This document shows, piece by piece, positions 44,817 through 52,379 of a stretch of DNA of 64,000 nt (its first letter is position 1; each line of letters begins with the position of its first letter). Position numbers and translations under genes: made by a program. Location: NCBI RefSeq assembly GCF_042648805.1, contig NZ_JBHRXZ010000016.1, positions 281,258 to 345,257 of the forward strand, given 5' to 3'. Below the pieces are notes generated by a model. That model worked only from the letters and a program-made list of their open reading frames with translations, was not told where the DNA came from and searched no databases. Origin of the DNA: Azomonas tarimensis. Lineage in GTDB: Bacteria > Pseudomonadota > Gammaproteobacteria > Pseudomonadales > Pseudomonadaceae.

Positions 44817-44856
44817 AATCATTATCATTTAGATTTATGATTAACGGGAGTACAAT
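44817..44856 (+). promoter_or_regulatory. Promoter of the microcin exporter operon with a Fur-like half-site
   Basis: TTTAGA (44828-44833), a 17-base spacer and TACAAT (44851-44856) stand 15 bases before the HlyD-type gene. AATCATTATC at 44817-44826, directly next to the -35 box, equals the right half of the E. coli Fur box; only one half is well matched (10 of the 19 positions exact), so Fur binding is a suggestion. Confidence 0.5.
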
Positions 44857-44870
44857 GCCACACTGAAAGC

Positions 44871-46205
44871 ATGGATAAAGCGTGGGACAGGATGTCTGAA
44901 GCTTCACGGAATGAAGACCCCTTATTTCGCTCCGAGGCGCTTTCCGCGCGACGTGAGCATTCGTTCGGCAGCGTGCTGATCCACCGGCCCTGGGGCTATA
45001 CGGTCGCCGCGGCCCTGGCCTTGGTACTGATTCTTCTGGTCGCTGCCTTCGCCTATTTCGGAACCTACACCCGCAAGGCGACGGTAACCGGCCTGCTGCT
45101 GCCCCACCAAGGCATGCTACGCCTGACGGCCAACGGGACCGGCGTGCTTGCGCAGATCAAGGTCACCGAGGGCCAGCGCGTCGAACAGGGCGACGTGCTG
45201 TTCCTGATCTCCGGTGAGCGCATCAGCGCAGCCGGTGGCGCCCAGGAACTGATCGCGCAGCAACTCGACCAGCGCATGCTGTTGCTGGAGCGCAATCGCG
45301 TGCTGGCCGAGGACCGCTTGACCGGGCAAATGCGCATGCTCGACAGCCGTCTGGGCGCCATCGTGGAGGAATCGGAGCGGCTCGCAGAGGAGCTTCGCCT
45401 GCTCGGACGGCGCGTGGAACTTGCCGCAACGCATCTGCATCGCCAGCAGCAACTGGTAGAGGCTCAGTTCGTCTCGGTCGCCCAGCTCCAGCAAGCCGAG
45501 GCGGAGCTGCTGTCGCTTCAGGGGCAGCGACAAACCCTCCGCCGCAGCCGGACAAACCTCGACCGCGAGCGCACCGAGTTACTCGCCCAGCGACAGGAAG
45601 CCGAACTGCGTCACCGCACCGATCTTTCCGAAATCGACAACGGCATTTCCCTGGTCAGGCAGGAGCAGGCCGAGAACGACGTGCGTGTCGAACAGGCTAT
45701 CGTGGCGCCCTTCTCGGGCATCGTCACAGGCCTGAACGCGCAGCTCGGCCAACAGATACTGACCGGAGCGCTACTGGCCAGCCTGATTCCCGAGGATGCC
45801 ACGCTCACTGCCCAGGTATATGTCGGCCCTCGCCAGGCCGGCTTCATCGAGCCCGGACAACCCGTATTGATGCGCTATGCGGCCTATCCCTATCAGAAGT
45901 TCGGCATGGCGCATGGCACAGTATCGAATGTGGCGAAGAGCCCCTACGCGGCTCAGGAACTTCCCGCCCATATCGCCAGCGCCCTTCAGCAAGCCAGTGC
46001 AAGCGCCGAGCTTTTCTACCGGGTAACGGTCGAGCTCGACTCCCCGACCATTTCCGTCTATGGAAGCGCCCAATCACTACAGGCCGGCATGTTGTTGGAA
46101 GCGGACATTATCCAGGACAGGCGCCGCCTCTACGAATGGGCACTCGAACCCATCTATTCGGTAACGGGAAAGATGAGCGCAAACCAGTCACCGGATAAAG
46201 GTTGA
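44871..46205 (+). CDS. HlyD/CvaA-type membrane-fusion protein of the microcin exporter
   Basis: A 444-residue periplasmic adaptor. One transmembrane helix (VAAALALVLILLVAAFAYFG, about 45-64) is followed by a biotinyl-lipoyl half (GVLAQIKVTEGQRVEQGDVL), long coiled coils from about 120 to 265 (LLERNRVLAEDRLTGQMRML) and the returning half (IVAPFSGIVTGLNAQLGQQI). It fits CvaA-type partners that bridge a C39-peptidase ABC exporter to TolC. Those partners (57097 and 59184) lie on the far side of the precursor cassettes. ATG 44871 has a weak ribosome-binding site; ATG 44892, after GGGACAGG, is an alternative. Confidence 0.9.
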   Translation: MDKAWDRMSEASRNEDPLFRSEALSARREHSFGSVLIHRPWGYTVAAALALVLILLVAAFAYFGTYTRKATVTGLLLPHQGMLRLTANGTGVLAQIKVTEGQRVEQGDVLFLISGERISAAGGAQELIAQQLDQRMLLLERNRVLAEDRLTGQMRMLDSRLGAIVEESERLAEELRLLGRRVELAATHLHRQQQLVEAQFVSVAQLQQAEAELLSLQGQRQTLRRSRTNLDRERTELLAQRQEAELRHRTDLSEIDNGISLVRQEQAENDVRVEQAIVAPFSGIVTGLNAQLGQQILTGALLASLIPEDATLTAQVYVGPRQAGFIEPGQPVLMRYAAYPYQKFGMAHGTVSNVAKSPYAAQELPAHIASALQQASASAELFYRVTVELDSPTISVYGSAQSLQAGMLLEADIIQDRRRLYEWALEPIYSVTGKMSANQSPDKG

Positions 46206-46493
46206 ACATGCCAGAACGGTATTGAATAAAGGCCCGTCAGTGTCAATGAAAACACTTTGCTTTCGAAGTACTCCTGCTCGCTTGCAAACTCACTTTTTCA
46301 TGTTTCTTCTGGCCAGCATGTTTTGGCAATTCATGCGCCACTCCACGGCGGCTACAAGGATGCTCTTCGAACAAGCAAGAGCATATTCATGCTCGGCTGC
46401 CTTGCTATGTATGGATTTCCAACACGACGAACTGGAAAATCGAATTACCGTAAATAAAAACACCCACCGACCTTACGCTGACTAGGAATAACA
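46206..46493. other. AT-richer spacer between exporter adaptor and M16 peptidase
   Basis: About 290 bases, lower in GC than both neighbours. A frame at 46222-46485 encodes 87 residues with no recognisable features, and I do not call it. The M16 gene has its own AGGAATAAC site at the end of this stretch. The spacer may be a relic of a lost small gene; a precursor leader (MREL-like) is not visible. Confidence 0.35.
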
Positions 46494-49232
46494 ATGAAAC
46501 ATATGTATTTATTGGCAGCACGTCATTCGATTGCGACGGTACTGGCTCTGCTTGCACTCATAGGCAGCGCCTGGGCTGGGACGACCAATGTTGTCGCCGA
46601 GCTGGAAGGCATCAAGGAATATCGACTCGACAATGGCCTGCGCATCGTCCTTGCCCCGGATGCGTCGAGCAACACGCTGTATTTCAACCTGGTGTACCGG
46701 AGCGGATCGCTCGCCGATCCCGATGGCCGCAGCGGCACGGCCCACCTGCTGGAACACCTGATGTTCAAGGGCACGGAGCAGCGATCCGCCGAGACCCTGG
46801 TCGATGGGCTGCGCCAGCGCGGCATCCGCTTCAACGCCACCACCAGTTTCGACCGGACGCGCTACACCGCCATTTTCGAGGCGGATGCGGCCCGGTTGGA
46901 ACATCTGCTGGAGCTGGAAGCCGAGCGCATGGCCAGCCTGCGCTTCGAGCAGCACGACCTGGACCGCGAGCTCGAAGTGGTACTGCGGGAAATGGAGCGG
47001 GCCCAGGACGATCCGCTTGGCGCGCTAGGGCACCGCATGATGGCGGCGGCGACACCCGGCCAGGGCTTCGGCCGGCACGTGCTCGGTTCGCGCGATGAGC
47101 TGCACACCATCGAACTGGCGGACCTGCAGCGCTTCCATGAAAACCACTACCGCCCCGATAACGCGGTACTGGTGATCACCGGCAAATTCGACCGAGCCCC
47201 GACGCTGGAGGCGATATCACGCCATTTCGCGAAGCTGAAACCGGCGGCGACCGTCCATGCGACCGAAGGCACCCGTATTGCTCTGCCACCAGGCGGTCCG
47301 GCCACGGCCCAGCTGAAGCGGGGCAATACCGACGTGGTGGCCCTGGCCTATCCCGTGCCGGCGGCAGCGGACACACGCAATGTCGCGCTGGCCGTGCTGG
47401 CCGACGTGTTCGCCGGAGAGCCGCACGGTCGGCTGTACCAGGCCCTGGTAACACCGGGTGCAGTCCAGAGCGTGTTCGCACTGCAACAGGCGTTCGAGCT
47501 TGGCGGCCACTACCTGTTCGGTGCCGTGGTTGCGCCGGGACAGTCGATGGAACAAGCGCAGGCACTGCTGATCGAGCAGGTCGAATCGATGGCTCGGCAA
47601 CGGCTTTCGTCCGAGGAACTGCAGCGTGCACAGACAAGCGGCCAGCATATGAAAGCCAGGATCCTGCGCGATCCAGGCGCCCTGGCGGAGGTGTTGTCCG
47701 AATCCGCGGCGGTAGGCGACTGGCAACTGATGCTCGAGCGCTTCGACCAGTTCTCGGCACTCGATGTGGAGACGGTGCAGCGTGAAGCCGAGGCGCATTT
47801 CACCGCTCGACATCGCCTCGTCGGGCAGTTGCGCGCGGGTAGCGAGGCCGCCGCGCCCGCGGAGCGCCGCGCCGCGCCGACCGCTACGGCACAACCGACC
47901 GCCGCCGCTCCAGCCGCTTTGCAGGCAATGCCCGATCTCGCCGGTTTCAACCGCCAGATCCTGGACGTCGAACAGGGCATCCAGCGCACCCGCCTGCGTA
48001 ACGGCCTGAAAGTGGCCCTGCGTGCGCAGCCGGGGTCGTCGAAACCGGTGCAGGGCATCATGACCCTGCGCTTCGGCGACGTCGAAAGCCTGCACGGCAA
48101 GCGCGCCGTGGCGGACATCACCGGCACCGTGCTGATCCGCGGCAGCCGGGACTCCAGCTACCAGCAGATCGTGGACCGGGCCAATCGGCTCGGCGCCGGA
48201 TTGGCGGTCGTCCCGGACGGCGGTTCTCTGACCGTTCGTTTCGAGAGCTCGGGCGAGAGCTTCCCCGCGTTGCTGGAATTGATGGCCGAGGTGCTGCAAC
48301 GGCCGGCCTTCACGCGAGCCGAGTACGACCTGGTCAAGCGCCAGCGCCTGCAGGCCTTGCGTGCTCCGGCCGACCAACCGGCCAGCGTGGCGGGGCTGGC
48401 GCTGCGGCGGCACGTCGAACGTTATGCCGAAGGCGATATCCGCCGCCGTGTCGAACATGAGGAAATACGCGCAGCAATGAAGGCCGTCAGCCTGAAGGAC
48501 GTGCAACGCTTCCACGAGGACTTCTACGGGGCCAGCCATGGCGAGCTGGCCATCGCGGGCGATTTCGACGCTGCCGAGGTAATGGCGCAACTGGACCGGC
48601 TGTTCGGCGGCTGGACGAGCAAGACGCCCCATCACAGAACGACCCAGCCCTACGAAGACATCGCCCCGGCACGCATCCACGCCAAGGCCAACGCAGCGCA
48701 GACCGGCCACTACATCGGCCGCCTGCATTTCCAGGCCAATGCCAGGTCGGAGGACACGGCGGCGCTGTTCGTCGCCGAGCACGTCCTCGGCCGCCACCCG
48801 GTGGCTTCCCGCCTGGGCAAGCGCCTGCGGGAACAGGAAGGCCTGACCTACGACCTGCGCTCCTCGATCAAGGTCGCGACCTTCGACGACGCCAGTTGGG
48901 TGAACGTCCAGGGCAGCTATTCCCTCGGCCAGGGACAGCGGGTCGCCGACATCGTCAAGGAAGAAGTCGCCCGCCTGGCCGAATCCGGCATCACCCAGCA
49001 GGAACTTGACGCGGCCAAGGCCACCATCCTCAACGAACGCCGCCAGGCCTTCGGGCAGGATCTGAACATCCTCAACTGGTTGCCGCGGCAGCTTTATGAA
49101 GACGTCACCCTGTTGTCCTGGGTCGAGCGCAACGATGCATTTGCCGCCGTCACGCTCGAGCAGGTGAATGCGGCGGCGCGACGGTATTTCGATGCCGAAA
49201 GGATGGTCGAGGTCCTGGCGGACGCCGAGTAG
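46494..49232 (+). CDS. M16-family zinc metallopeptidase (pitrilysin/PqqL-like), secreted
   Basis: A 912-residue protein: signal peptide about residues 1-28 (cut after SAWA), then two M16 domains. The first carries the inverted zinc motif His84-x-x-Glu87-His88 in GTAHLLEHLMFKGTEQRSA, with the downstream Glu ligand in ELEVVLREMERAQDD. The second, from about residue 480, has no HxxEH, as is usual for the inactive half. Length and one-chain design resemble periplasmic PqqL/FusC peptidases that degrade imported or secreted peptides. It lies between the exporter adaptor and the precursors, so it may process or clear microcin peptides or leaders; this is inference. Confidence 0.88.
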   Translation: MKHMYLLAARHSIATVLALLALIGSAWAGTTNVVAELEGIKEYRLDNGLRIVLAPDASSNTLYFNLVYRSGSLADPDGRSGTAHLLEHLMFKGTEQRSAETLVDGLRQRGIRFNATTSFDRTRYTAIFEADAARLEHLLELEAERMASLRFEQHDLDRELEVVLREMERAQDDPLGALGHRMMAAATPGQGFGRHVLGSRDELHTIELADLQRFHENHYRPDNAVLVITGKFDRAPTLEAISRHFAKLKPAATVHATEGTRIALPPGGPATAQLKRGNTDVVALAYPVPAAADTRNVALAVLADVFAGEPHGRLYQALVTPGAVQSVFALQQAFELGGHYLFGAVVAPGQSMEQAQALLIEQVESMARQRLSSEELQRAQTSGQHMKARILRDPGALAEVLSESAAVGDWQLMLERFDQFSALDVETVQREAEAHFTARHRLVGQLRAGSEAAAPAERRAAPTATAQPTAAAPAALQAMPDLAGFNRQILDVEQGIQRTRLRNGLKVALRAQPGSSKPVQGIMTLRFGDVESLHGKRAVADITGTVLIRGSRDSSYQQIVDRANRLGAGLAVVPDGGSLTVRFESSGESFPALLELMAEVLQRPAFTRAEYDLVKRQRLQALRAPADQPASVAGLALRRHVERYAEGDIRRRVEHEEIRAAMKAVSLKDVQRFHEDFYGASHGELAIAGDFDAAEVMAQLDRLFGGWTSKTPHHRTTQPYEDIAPARIHAKANAAQTGHYIGRLHFQANARSEDTAALFVAEHVLGRHPVASRLGKRLREQEGLTYDLRSSIKVATFDDASWVNVQGSYSLGQGQRVADIVKEEVARLAESGITQQELDAAKATILNERRQAFGQDLNILNWLPRQLYEDVTLLSWVERNDAFAAVTLEQVNAAARRYFDAERMVEVLADAE

Positions 49233-49311
49233 TCATCCGCCACAGCCAAGACCCAGCATCATGTAATTGGCCAAGCGACGACTCATTCGGCTTTGGAGAT
49301 TATGACTCTAA

Positions 49312-49451
49312 GAGCCTGTTCACGATCTCGCGAGCTAGGGCCCTGCAAGGCAAAAACAGGTGAGGAAGCGGAGTTTACTGATGTAAATGAGCATTCCGAA
49401 CCTGTTTTTAACGCCGCAGGGCCGACGCGCAGCAGATCATGCACGGGTTCT
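49312..49451. repeat. Imperfect long inverted-repeat element (MITE/REP-like)
   Basis: About 140 bases with partly complementary ends. The left end GAGCCTGTTCACGATCT and the reverse complement of the right end agree at about 14 of 18 positions. GGGCCCTGC/GCAGGGCC and AAACAGGT/ACCTGTTT pair inward, around GTTTACTGATGTAAAT. Elements of this look occur in many Pseudomonas intergenic regions; I recall the pattern but cannot confirm a family. It stands just left of the regulator gene and the first microcin cassette. Confidence 0.6.
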
Positions 49452-49488
49452 AAGCCGAATGCTTGAGTCTGTAGGAAGGAAGCCTCGG

Positions 49489-49680
49489 ATGAAACTGACG
49501 ACACGAGAAAAGAGCGTCCTGCAGCTGTTGCTGCAAGGGAAGACCAACAAACAGATAGCCGCCGGGCTTGGTATCAGCGATTACACCGTGCGCGACCATG
49601 TTTCCGTCCTGCTGCGCAAAAGTGATTGCTGCACGAGGACCGAGTTAATCGCTCGGCATATGAAGCTGGCCGAGACATAA
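49489..49680 (+). CDS. HTH-only LuxR/GerE-type regulator
   Basis: A 63-residue protein that is only a LuxR-type helix-turn-helix: LTTREKSVLQLLLQGKTNKQ, then IAAGLGISDYTVRDHVSVLL and a short tail RKSDCCTRTELIARHMKLA. It has no receiver or ligand domain. ATG 49489 is supported by GGAAGGAAG six bases upstream; the longer frame from 49387 runs through the inverted-repeat element and is rejected. The last third of the gene reappears, truncated, at 51190, 52380 and 54685. It could regulate the cassettes, either freely or by interfering with a full-length LuxR protein. Confidence 0.75.
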   Translation: MKLTTREKSVLQLLLQGKTNKQIAAGLGISDYTVRDHVSVLLRKSDCCTRTELIARHMKLAET

Positions 49681-49701
49681 CCCCTACAACTGTCGGGTTA
49701 T
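49677..49701 (+). terminator. Hairpin at the end of the LuxR-type gene
   Basis: A stem of seven pairs (ATAACCC/GGGTTAT) with an 11-base loop that includes the stop codon region. The same element follows the LuxR tail copies, intact near 51294-51318, weakened near 52424 and decayed near 54766. There is no strong T-run. It may mark the 5' boundary of each cassette as an attenuator or processing site. Confidence 0.5.
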
Positions 49702-49774
49702 CTAACGTGAAAACTTCCTCTACCCTACAACCAGCTCGAATCATCGATAAAGCTCTTGCTTGCGAGACGAGAAA

Positions 49775-50032
49775 ATGAAAAGACTCATGGACCTTTTTCT
49801 AAGGTTCGAAATGGACTGGGTTAAAAATGATTTCTTGAGATCAGACTTATTCACCTTATATACATTCTTTATTTCCATGGCGCTTGCCTGGTCACTATTC
49901 GAGTTTGGCAACAAGGGACTCGCATGCTTTATGGTTGGCCTACTGCTGTTTTGGGAAAGATATGTCGTCACCAAGCTCTACGAAGAGATAAAAACAAACA
50001 CTCCGAATAATTTCCGAGGTGTCACCACTTGA
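49775..50032 (+). CDS. Small membrane protein, probable microcin immunity protein (copy 1)
   Basis: An 85-residue protein: amphipathic start MKRLMDLFLRFEMDWVKNDF, then two membrane helices (LFTLYTFFISMALAWSLFEF and LACFMVGLLLFWERYVVTKL) and a polar tail. Four copies of this family, in various states, stand before the four precursors, so immunity is the natural guess; small two-helix proteins are the usual immunity partners of class II microcins. Low GC and many Phe/Leu/Ile codons with A/T endings set it apart from the host genes. The start of the DUF2059 gene overlaps its stop. Confidence 0.72.
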   Translation: MKRLMDLFLRFEMDWVKNDFLRSDLFTLYTFFISMALAWSLFEFGNKGLACFMVGLLLFWERYVVTKLYEEIKTNTPNNFRGVTT

Positions 50033-50508
50033 AAAATTCGCTACTACTCTGCTGCATACTAATACTAACCATCAATCTGACCTATGCGGCAAGCCAAGAG
50101 AAAAAACAGGCTGCAGAAGATTTTCTGATCGCGATGGACGCGGCCACTTTGACCGAACAATCAATCGATCAAGTGCTCGCTATGGAGCTGCAACAAAATC
50201 CGAAGCTTCTGCCTTACCGGGATGCCATGCGCGAATTCTATGCAAGGCACATCGGTTACGAGCCAATGAAGGCAGACATGATCAGAATTTATACGGAACA
50301 TTTCAGTATTGAAGAGCTGAATAGCTTAGCCGATTTTTATCGAACGCCGGTCGGAAAGAAATCAATCAGATTGACACCTGAAATCATGGCCAAGAGCGCT
50401 GAGGCAGGTCGATCCAAGATAATGGCCAATCTGCACGAACTGCAGGAGTGGCTTTGGAGCGCCAGTTGCAAAAAGAATAATCCTTACAATCTGCCACCTT
50501 TAACGTAG
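50029..50508 (+). CDS. DUF2059-like periplasmic protein in microcin cassette 1
   Basis: A 159-residue protein with a signal peptide (MKNSLLLCCILILTINLTYA). The mature part resembles DUF2059: a helical bundle with YRDAMREFYARHIGYEPMKA, MIRIYTEHFSIEELNSLADF and YRTPVGKKSIRLTPEIMAKS. The last pattern, E-(L/I)-x-x-(L/M)-x-x-F-Y-x-T-P-x-G-x-K, is the hallmark of the family. The TTG start overlaps the previous stop (TTGA), so the two genes are coupled. The role in the cassette is unknown; it may be a second immunity or envelope factor. Confidence 0.75.
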   Translation: MKNSLLLCCILILTINLTYAASQEKKQAAEDFLIAMDAATLTEQSIDQVLAMELQQNPKLLPYRDAMREFYARHIGYEPMKADMIRIYTEHFSIEELNSLADFYRTPVGKKSIRLTPEIMAKSAEAGRSKIMANLHELQEWLWSASCKKNNPYNLPPLT

Positions 50509-50518
50509 AGTAGAAAAA

Positions 50519-50764
50519 ATGGAAGAAGCAAAAGCCCGCTCAGTCGATTTTATTGGAACGAAATTTGTTATTGGCTCCTTTTCCGACATGCTGCTTACCT
50601 TCATTCTTGGGCTATCCTTCTATGCACTTCTTCTTGGCGCATATAGAACATTCCTGCATGCAAAAAGACGAAAGTACGACAAGAAAAGCATTGTGCACTT
50701 GATTATCCTTCTTCCGCTTTCCCTGGTTCTCGGAAACGTGACAAAAACCTTATTCTTTCGATAA
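50519..50764 (+). CDS. Small membrane protein, 81 aa (cassette 1)
   Basis: An 81-residue protein with two probable membrane helices, LLTFILGLSFYALLLGAYRT and VHLIILLPLSLVLGNVTKTL, separated by a basic loop (HAKRRKYDKK). It starts ten bases after the DUF2059-like gene and ends 28 bases before the first precursor. Position and size suit an accessory immunity protein. No family is recognised. GC is low, as in the rest of the cassette. Confidence 0.6.
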   Translation: MEEAKARSVDFIGTKFVIGSFSDMLLTFILGLSFYALLLGAYRTFLHAKRRKYDKKSIVHLIILLPLSLVLGNVTKTLFFR

Positions 50765-50792
50765 CCAACATCCTACATACAGGAGAAATGAT

Positions 50793-51131
50793 ATGCGTGA
50801 GTTATCAATACGTGATATGGAAATCGTATCAGGGGCTGTTGGACCCGTTGGTGCAGCCATTGGTGCCGCATCCGCTGCAGCAGGCTATATTGGATATGCG
50901 ACTGCCAGGGGAGAAGGCAATTTATCCGACTTCCTTGGAACTACAGCAATGGGTGCTCTTGGTGGGTTCGTAGCAGGTCCTACCGGGGCGACTGCTATGC
51001 AGAATGGCGCGCTGGCCATCATTGGTACTCAGTCCGCTTTCTATGCTGGCATGGCTGGAGGGTTTACAGCGAACGCTCTGGATGCCGCGGGAACAGACTA
51101 TAACAATGCTGCGGGCACCAATTACAACTGA
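50793..51131 (+). CDS. Class II microcin-like precursor 1 (GA leader, Gly/Ala-rich, GTDY-GTNYN tail)
   Basis: A 112-residue precursor. The leader MRELSIRDMEIVSGA follows the rule for C39-peptidase substrates (hydrophobic residues at -4, -7 and -12, G-A at the cut), like the enterobacterial MREI...GA microcins. The mature 97 residues are rich in Gly and Ala and contain membrane-active stretches (VGPVGAAIGAASAAAGYIGY, FLGTTAMGALGGFVAGPTGA). The last residues DAAGTDYNNAAGTNYN are shared with the other precursors. AGGAG stands upstream of the ATG. I expect leader cutting and export by the ABC/HlyD/TolC set, and possibly tail modification by the JmjC protein. No Cys is present in the mature part. 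Confidence 0.85.
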   Translation: MRELSIRDMEIVSGAVGPVGAAIGAASAAAGYIGYATARGEGNLSDFLGTTAMGALGGFVAGPTGATAMQNGALAIIGTQSAFYAGMAGGFTANALDAAGTDYNNAAGTNYN

Positions 51132-51148
51132 GCAAGGTAAGAAAAACT

Positions 51149-51171
51149 TCTTGGTTGAATTTCTCTCAAGA
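51149..51171 (+). other. Post-precursor stem-loop, copy A
   Basis: A 5-base stem (TCTTG/CAAGA) with a long loop, 18 bases after the first precursor stop. It is the weaker version of the hairpin found after precursors 2 and 3 and is followed directly by the LuxR-tail copy at 51190. Confidence 0.4.
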
Positions 51172-51189
51172 GTCCAATAAAAACCTGCA

Positions 51190-51298
51190 TATCAGCGACT
51201 ACACCGTGCGCGACCATGTTTCCGTTCTGCTGCGTAAAAGTGATTGCTGCAAGAGGACCGAGTTAATCGCTCGGCATATGAAGCGGGCCGAGACATAA
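51190..51298 (+). pseudogene. Truncated copy of the LuxR-type gene (tail 1)
   Basis: The bases correspond to the last 35 codons of the gene at 49489 (ISDYTVRDHVSVLLRKSDCC ... AET), about 95 percent identical, with the same stop and hairpin. There is no start codon or upstream half, so it is a fragment. It fuses the end of cassette 1 to the start of cassette 2 and looks like a recombination scar. Confidence 0.8.
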
Positions 51299-51376
51299 CC
51301 CTTACAACTGTCGGGTTATATGACCTGCTGATTTCTCCTACTATTGCAAGCGACTTGATTCATCGAAGGGTGAGAA

Positions 51377-51613
51377 ATGAAACAGCTGATGGAGAGTTTC
51401 CTAAAGTTTGAGCTGAATTGGGTAAGGTTTAACTTTCTAAGGTCTGAGCTGTTCACTCTGTATGCTTTTTTCATGTCCATGGTAGTTGGCTGGGCCTCCT
51501 TCGAGTTTGGCAATAAGGGGGTCGTATGCTTTGCGGTTGGATTGCTACTGTTTTGGGAAAGGTATCTGGTGATTAGACTTTACGAAGAAATTAATAAAAA
51601 TATTAACTCCTGA
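51377..51613 (+). CDS. Small membrane protein, probable microcin immunity protein (copy 2)
   Basis: A 78-residue paralogue of the protein at 49775: MKQLMESFLKFELNWVRFNF, FFMSMVVGWASFEFGNKGVV and GLLLFWERYLVIRLYEEINK. Both membrane helices and the conserved F-E-F-G-N-K-G and L-L-L-F-W-E-R-Y blocks are kept, while other positions vary, as expected if each copy matches its own peptide. GAAGGGTGAG lies upstream of the ATG. Sixteen bases separate it from precursor 2. Confidence 0.75.
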   Translation: MKQLMESFLKFELNWVRFNFLRSELFTLYAFFMSMVVGWASFEFGNKGVVCFAVGLLLFWERYLVIRLYEEINKNINS

Positions 51614-51629
51614 GCTATCGAGGTGCGTC

Positions 51630-51857
51630 GTGAGGAAGCTTGATTTGCGTGAACTGGCGCTGGTCGCAGGCGGTAATAGCCCTTATGAGAATGTCGATCG
51701 GGATTGTGCGGTGGCAATTGCTATAACGGTAGCGACTATGCCACTAGGCCCCTATGTCACTGCGCTAACCATGGCGAATGCGTTAAATAGTTGCTATCCC
51801 TATGTGGACTTGTCGGGCACAGATTACAACGATGCTGCAGGCACAAATTACAACTGA
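51630..51857 (+). CDS. Class II microcin-like precursor 2 (GG leader, two Cys, same tail)
   Basis: A 75-residue precursor from a GTG at 51630 with GAGGTG upstream. The leader MRKLDLRELALVAGG ends in a classic double glycine. The mature 60 residues differ from precursor 1: NSPYENVDRDCAVAIAITVA, TMPLGPYVTALTMANALNSC, then YPYVDLSGTDYNDAAGTNYN. Two Cys, 28 residues apart, could form one disulfide across a hydrophobic helix region. The tail repeats the GTDYN-x-AAGTNYN pattern. Immunity copy 2 precedes it; a strong stem-loop and an oxygenase fragment follow. Confidence 0.85.
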   Translation: MRKLDLRELALVAGGNSPYENVDRDCAVAIAITVATMPLGPYVTALTMANALNSCYPYVDLSGTDYNDAAGTNYN

Positions 51858-51873
51858 GCAAGGCAAGATAAAT

Positions 51874-51901
51874 CCTCTTGGTTAAATTTCTCGCCAAGAG
51901 G
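51874..51901 (+). other. Post-precursor stem-loop, copy B
   Basis: A perfect 8-base stem (CCTCTTGG/CCAAGAGG) with a 12-base A/T-rich loop, 16 bases after the precursor 2 stop and 40 before the oxygenase fragment. Its outer and inner pairs differ from copy C but remain paired, which suggests selection for the structure. It is not followed by a T-run. Confidence 0.65.
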
Positions 51902-51941
51902 CCTCAGGATTATAGTCTACCAAAGGACTGGCAATCAGTTT

Positions 51942-52379
51942 ATGAGCATTTCATTTAATATCCCCACAAATGAGTTCCTAAAGCAATATCAAGAGAAGAA
52001 GCCTCTTCTGATGAAAGGAGCAGTTTCTTCGAACGATTTCTCCTGGCGCGACGCCAATGAAATCTTCGAGCGAAGCAATGTGGCTTCCAACGATTTCAAG
52101 CTGTCCTGCGATGGCATCCGGCCCAAGCACGAGTATGTGGAGAGCTACTGGGATATCGGCACGCTGCGGCATCGCCTGATCAAGCCAGTGGTCTACGACT
52201 ACCTGCGCAACGGCGCGACGCTGATCGCCAACAAGATCGCCAACGAGCCCAAGGTCAACCAGTTCGCCAGGCGCGTCGCGGAGTTCACCGGCCGGCAGGT
52301 GGTCAGCAGTGCCTATGCCGCCTTCGGAGAAAGGGATTCGTTCCGCTGCCACTGGAATACTCGCGATGTGATTGCGGTA
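51942..52379 (+). pseudogene. Truncated JmjC-type oxygenase gene, fragment 1
   Basis: The frame encodes the first ~146 residues of a paralogue of the intact oxygenase at 55798 (MSISFNIPTNEFLKQYQEKK; HEYVESYWDIGTLRHRLIKP; FRCHWNTRDVIAV). It stops in the middle of the first metal motif, which here reads H-W-N instead of H-W-D, and runs into the LuxR tail, whose frame adds REPN and a stop. The distal His half is missing, so no activity is expected. Its GC and codon use are closer to the host than those of the intact gene. Confidence 0.8.

Noticed and set aside
46222..46485. An 87-codon frame between the HlyD and M16 genes
   Set aside because: It has no ribosome-binding site, no leader-like or membrane pattern that fits the locus, and several Met/Cys/Phe runs typical of chance frames.
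49387..49488. Longer N-terminus for the LuxR-type regulator
   Set aside because: The added codons come from the inverted-repeat element, whereas ATG 49489 has a good ribosome-binding site and starts exactly at the HTH domain.
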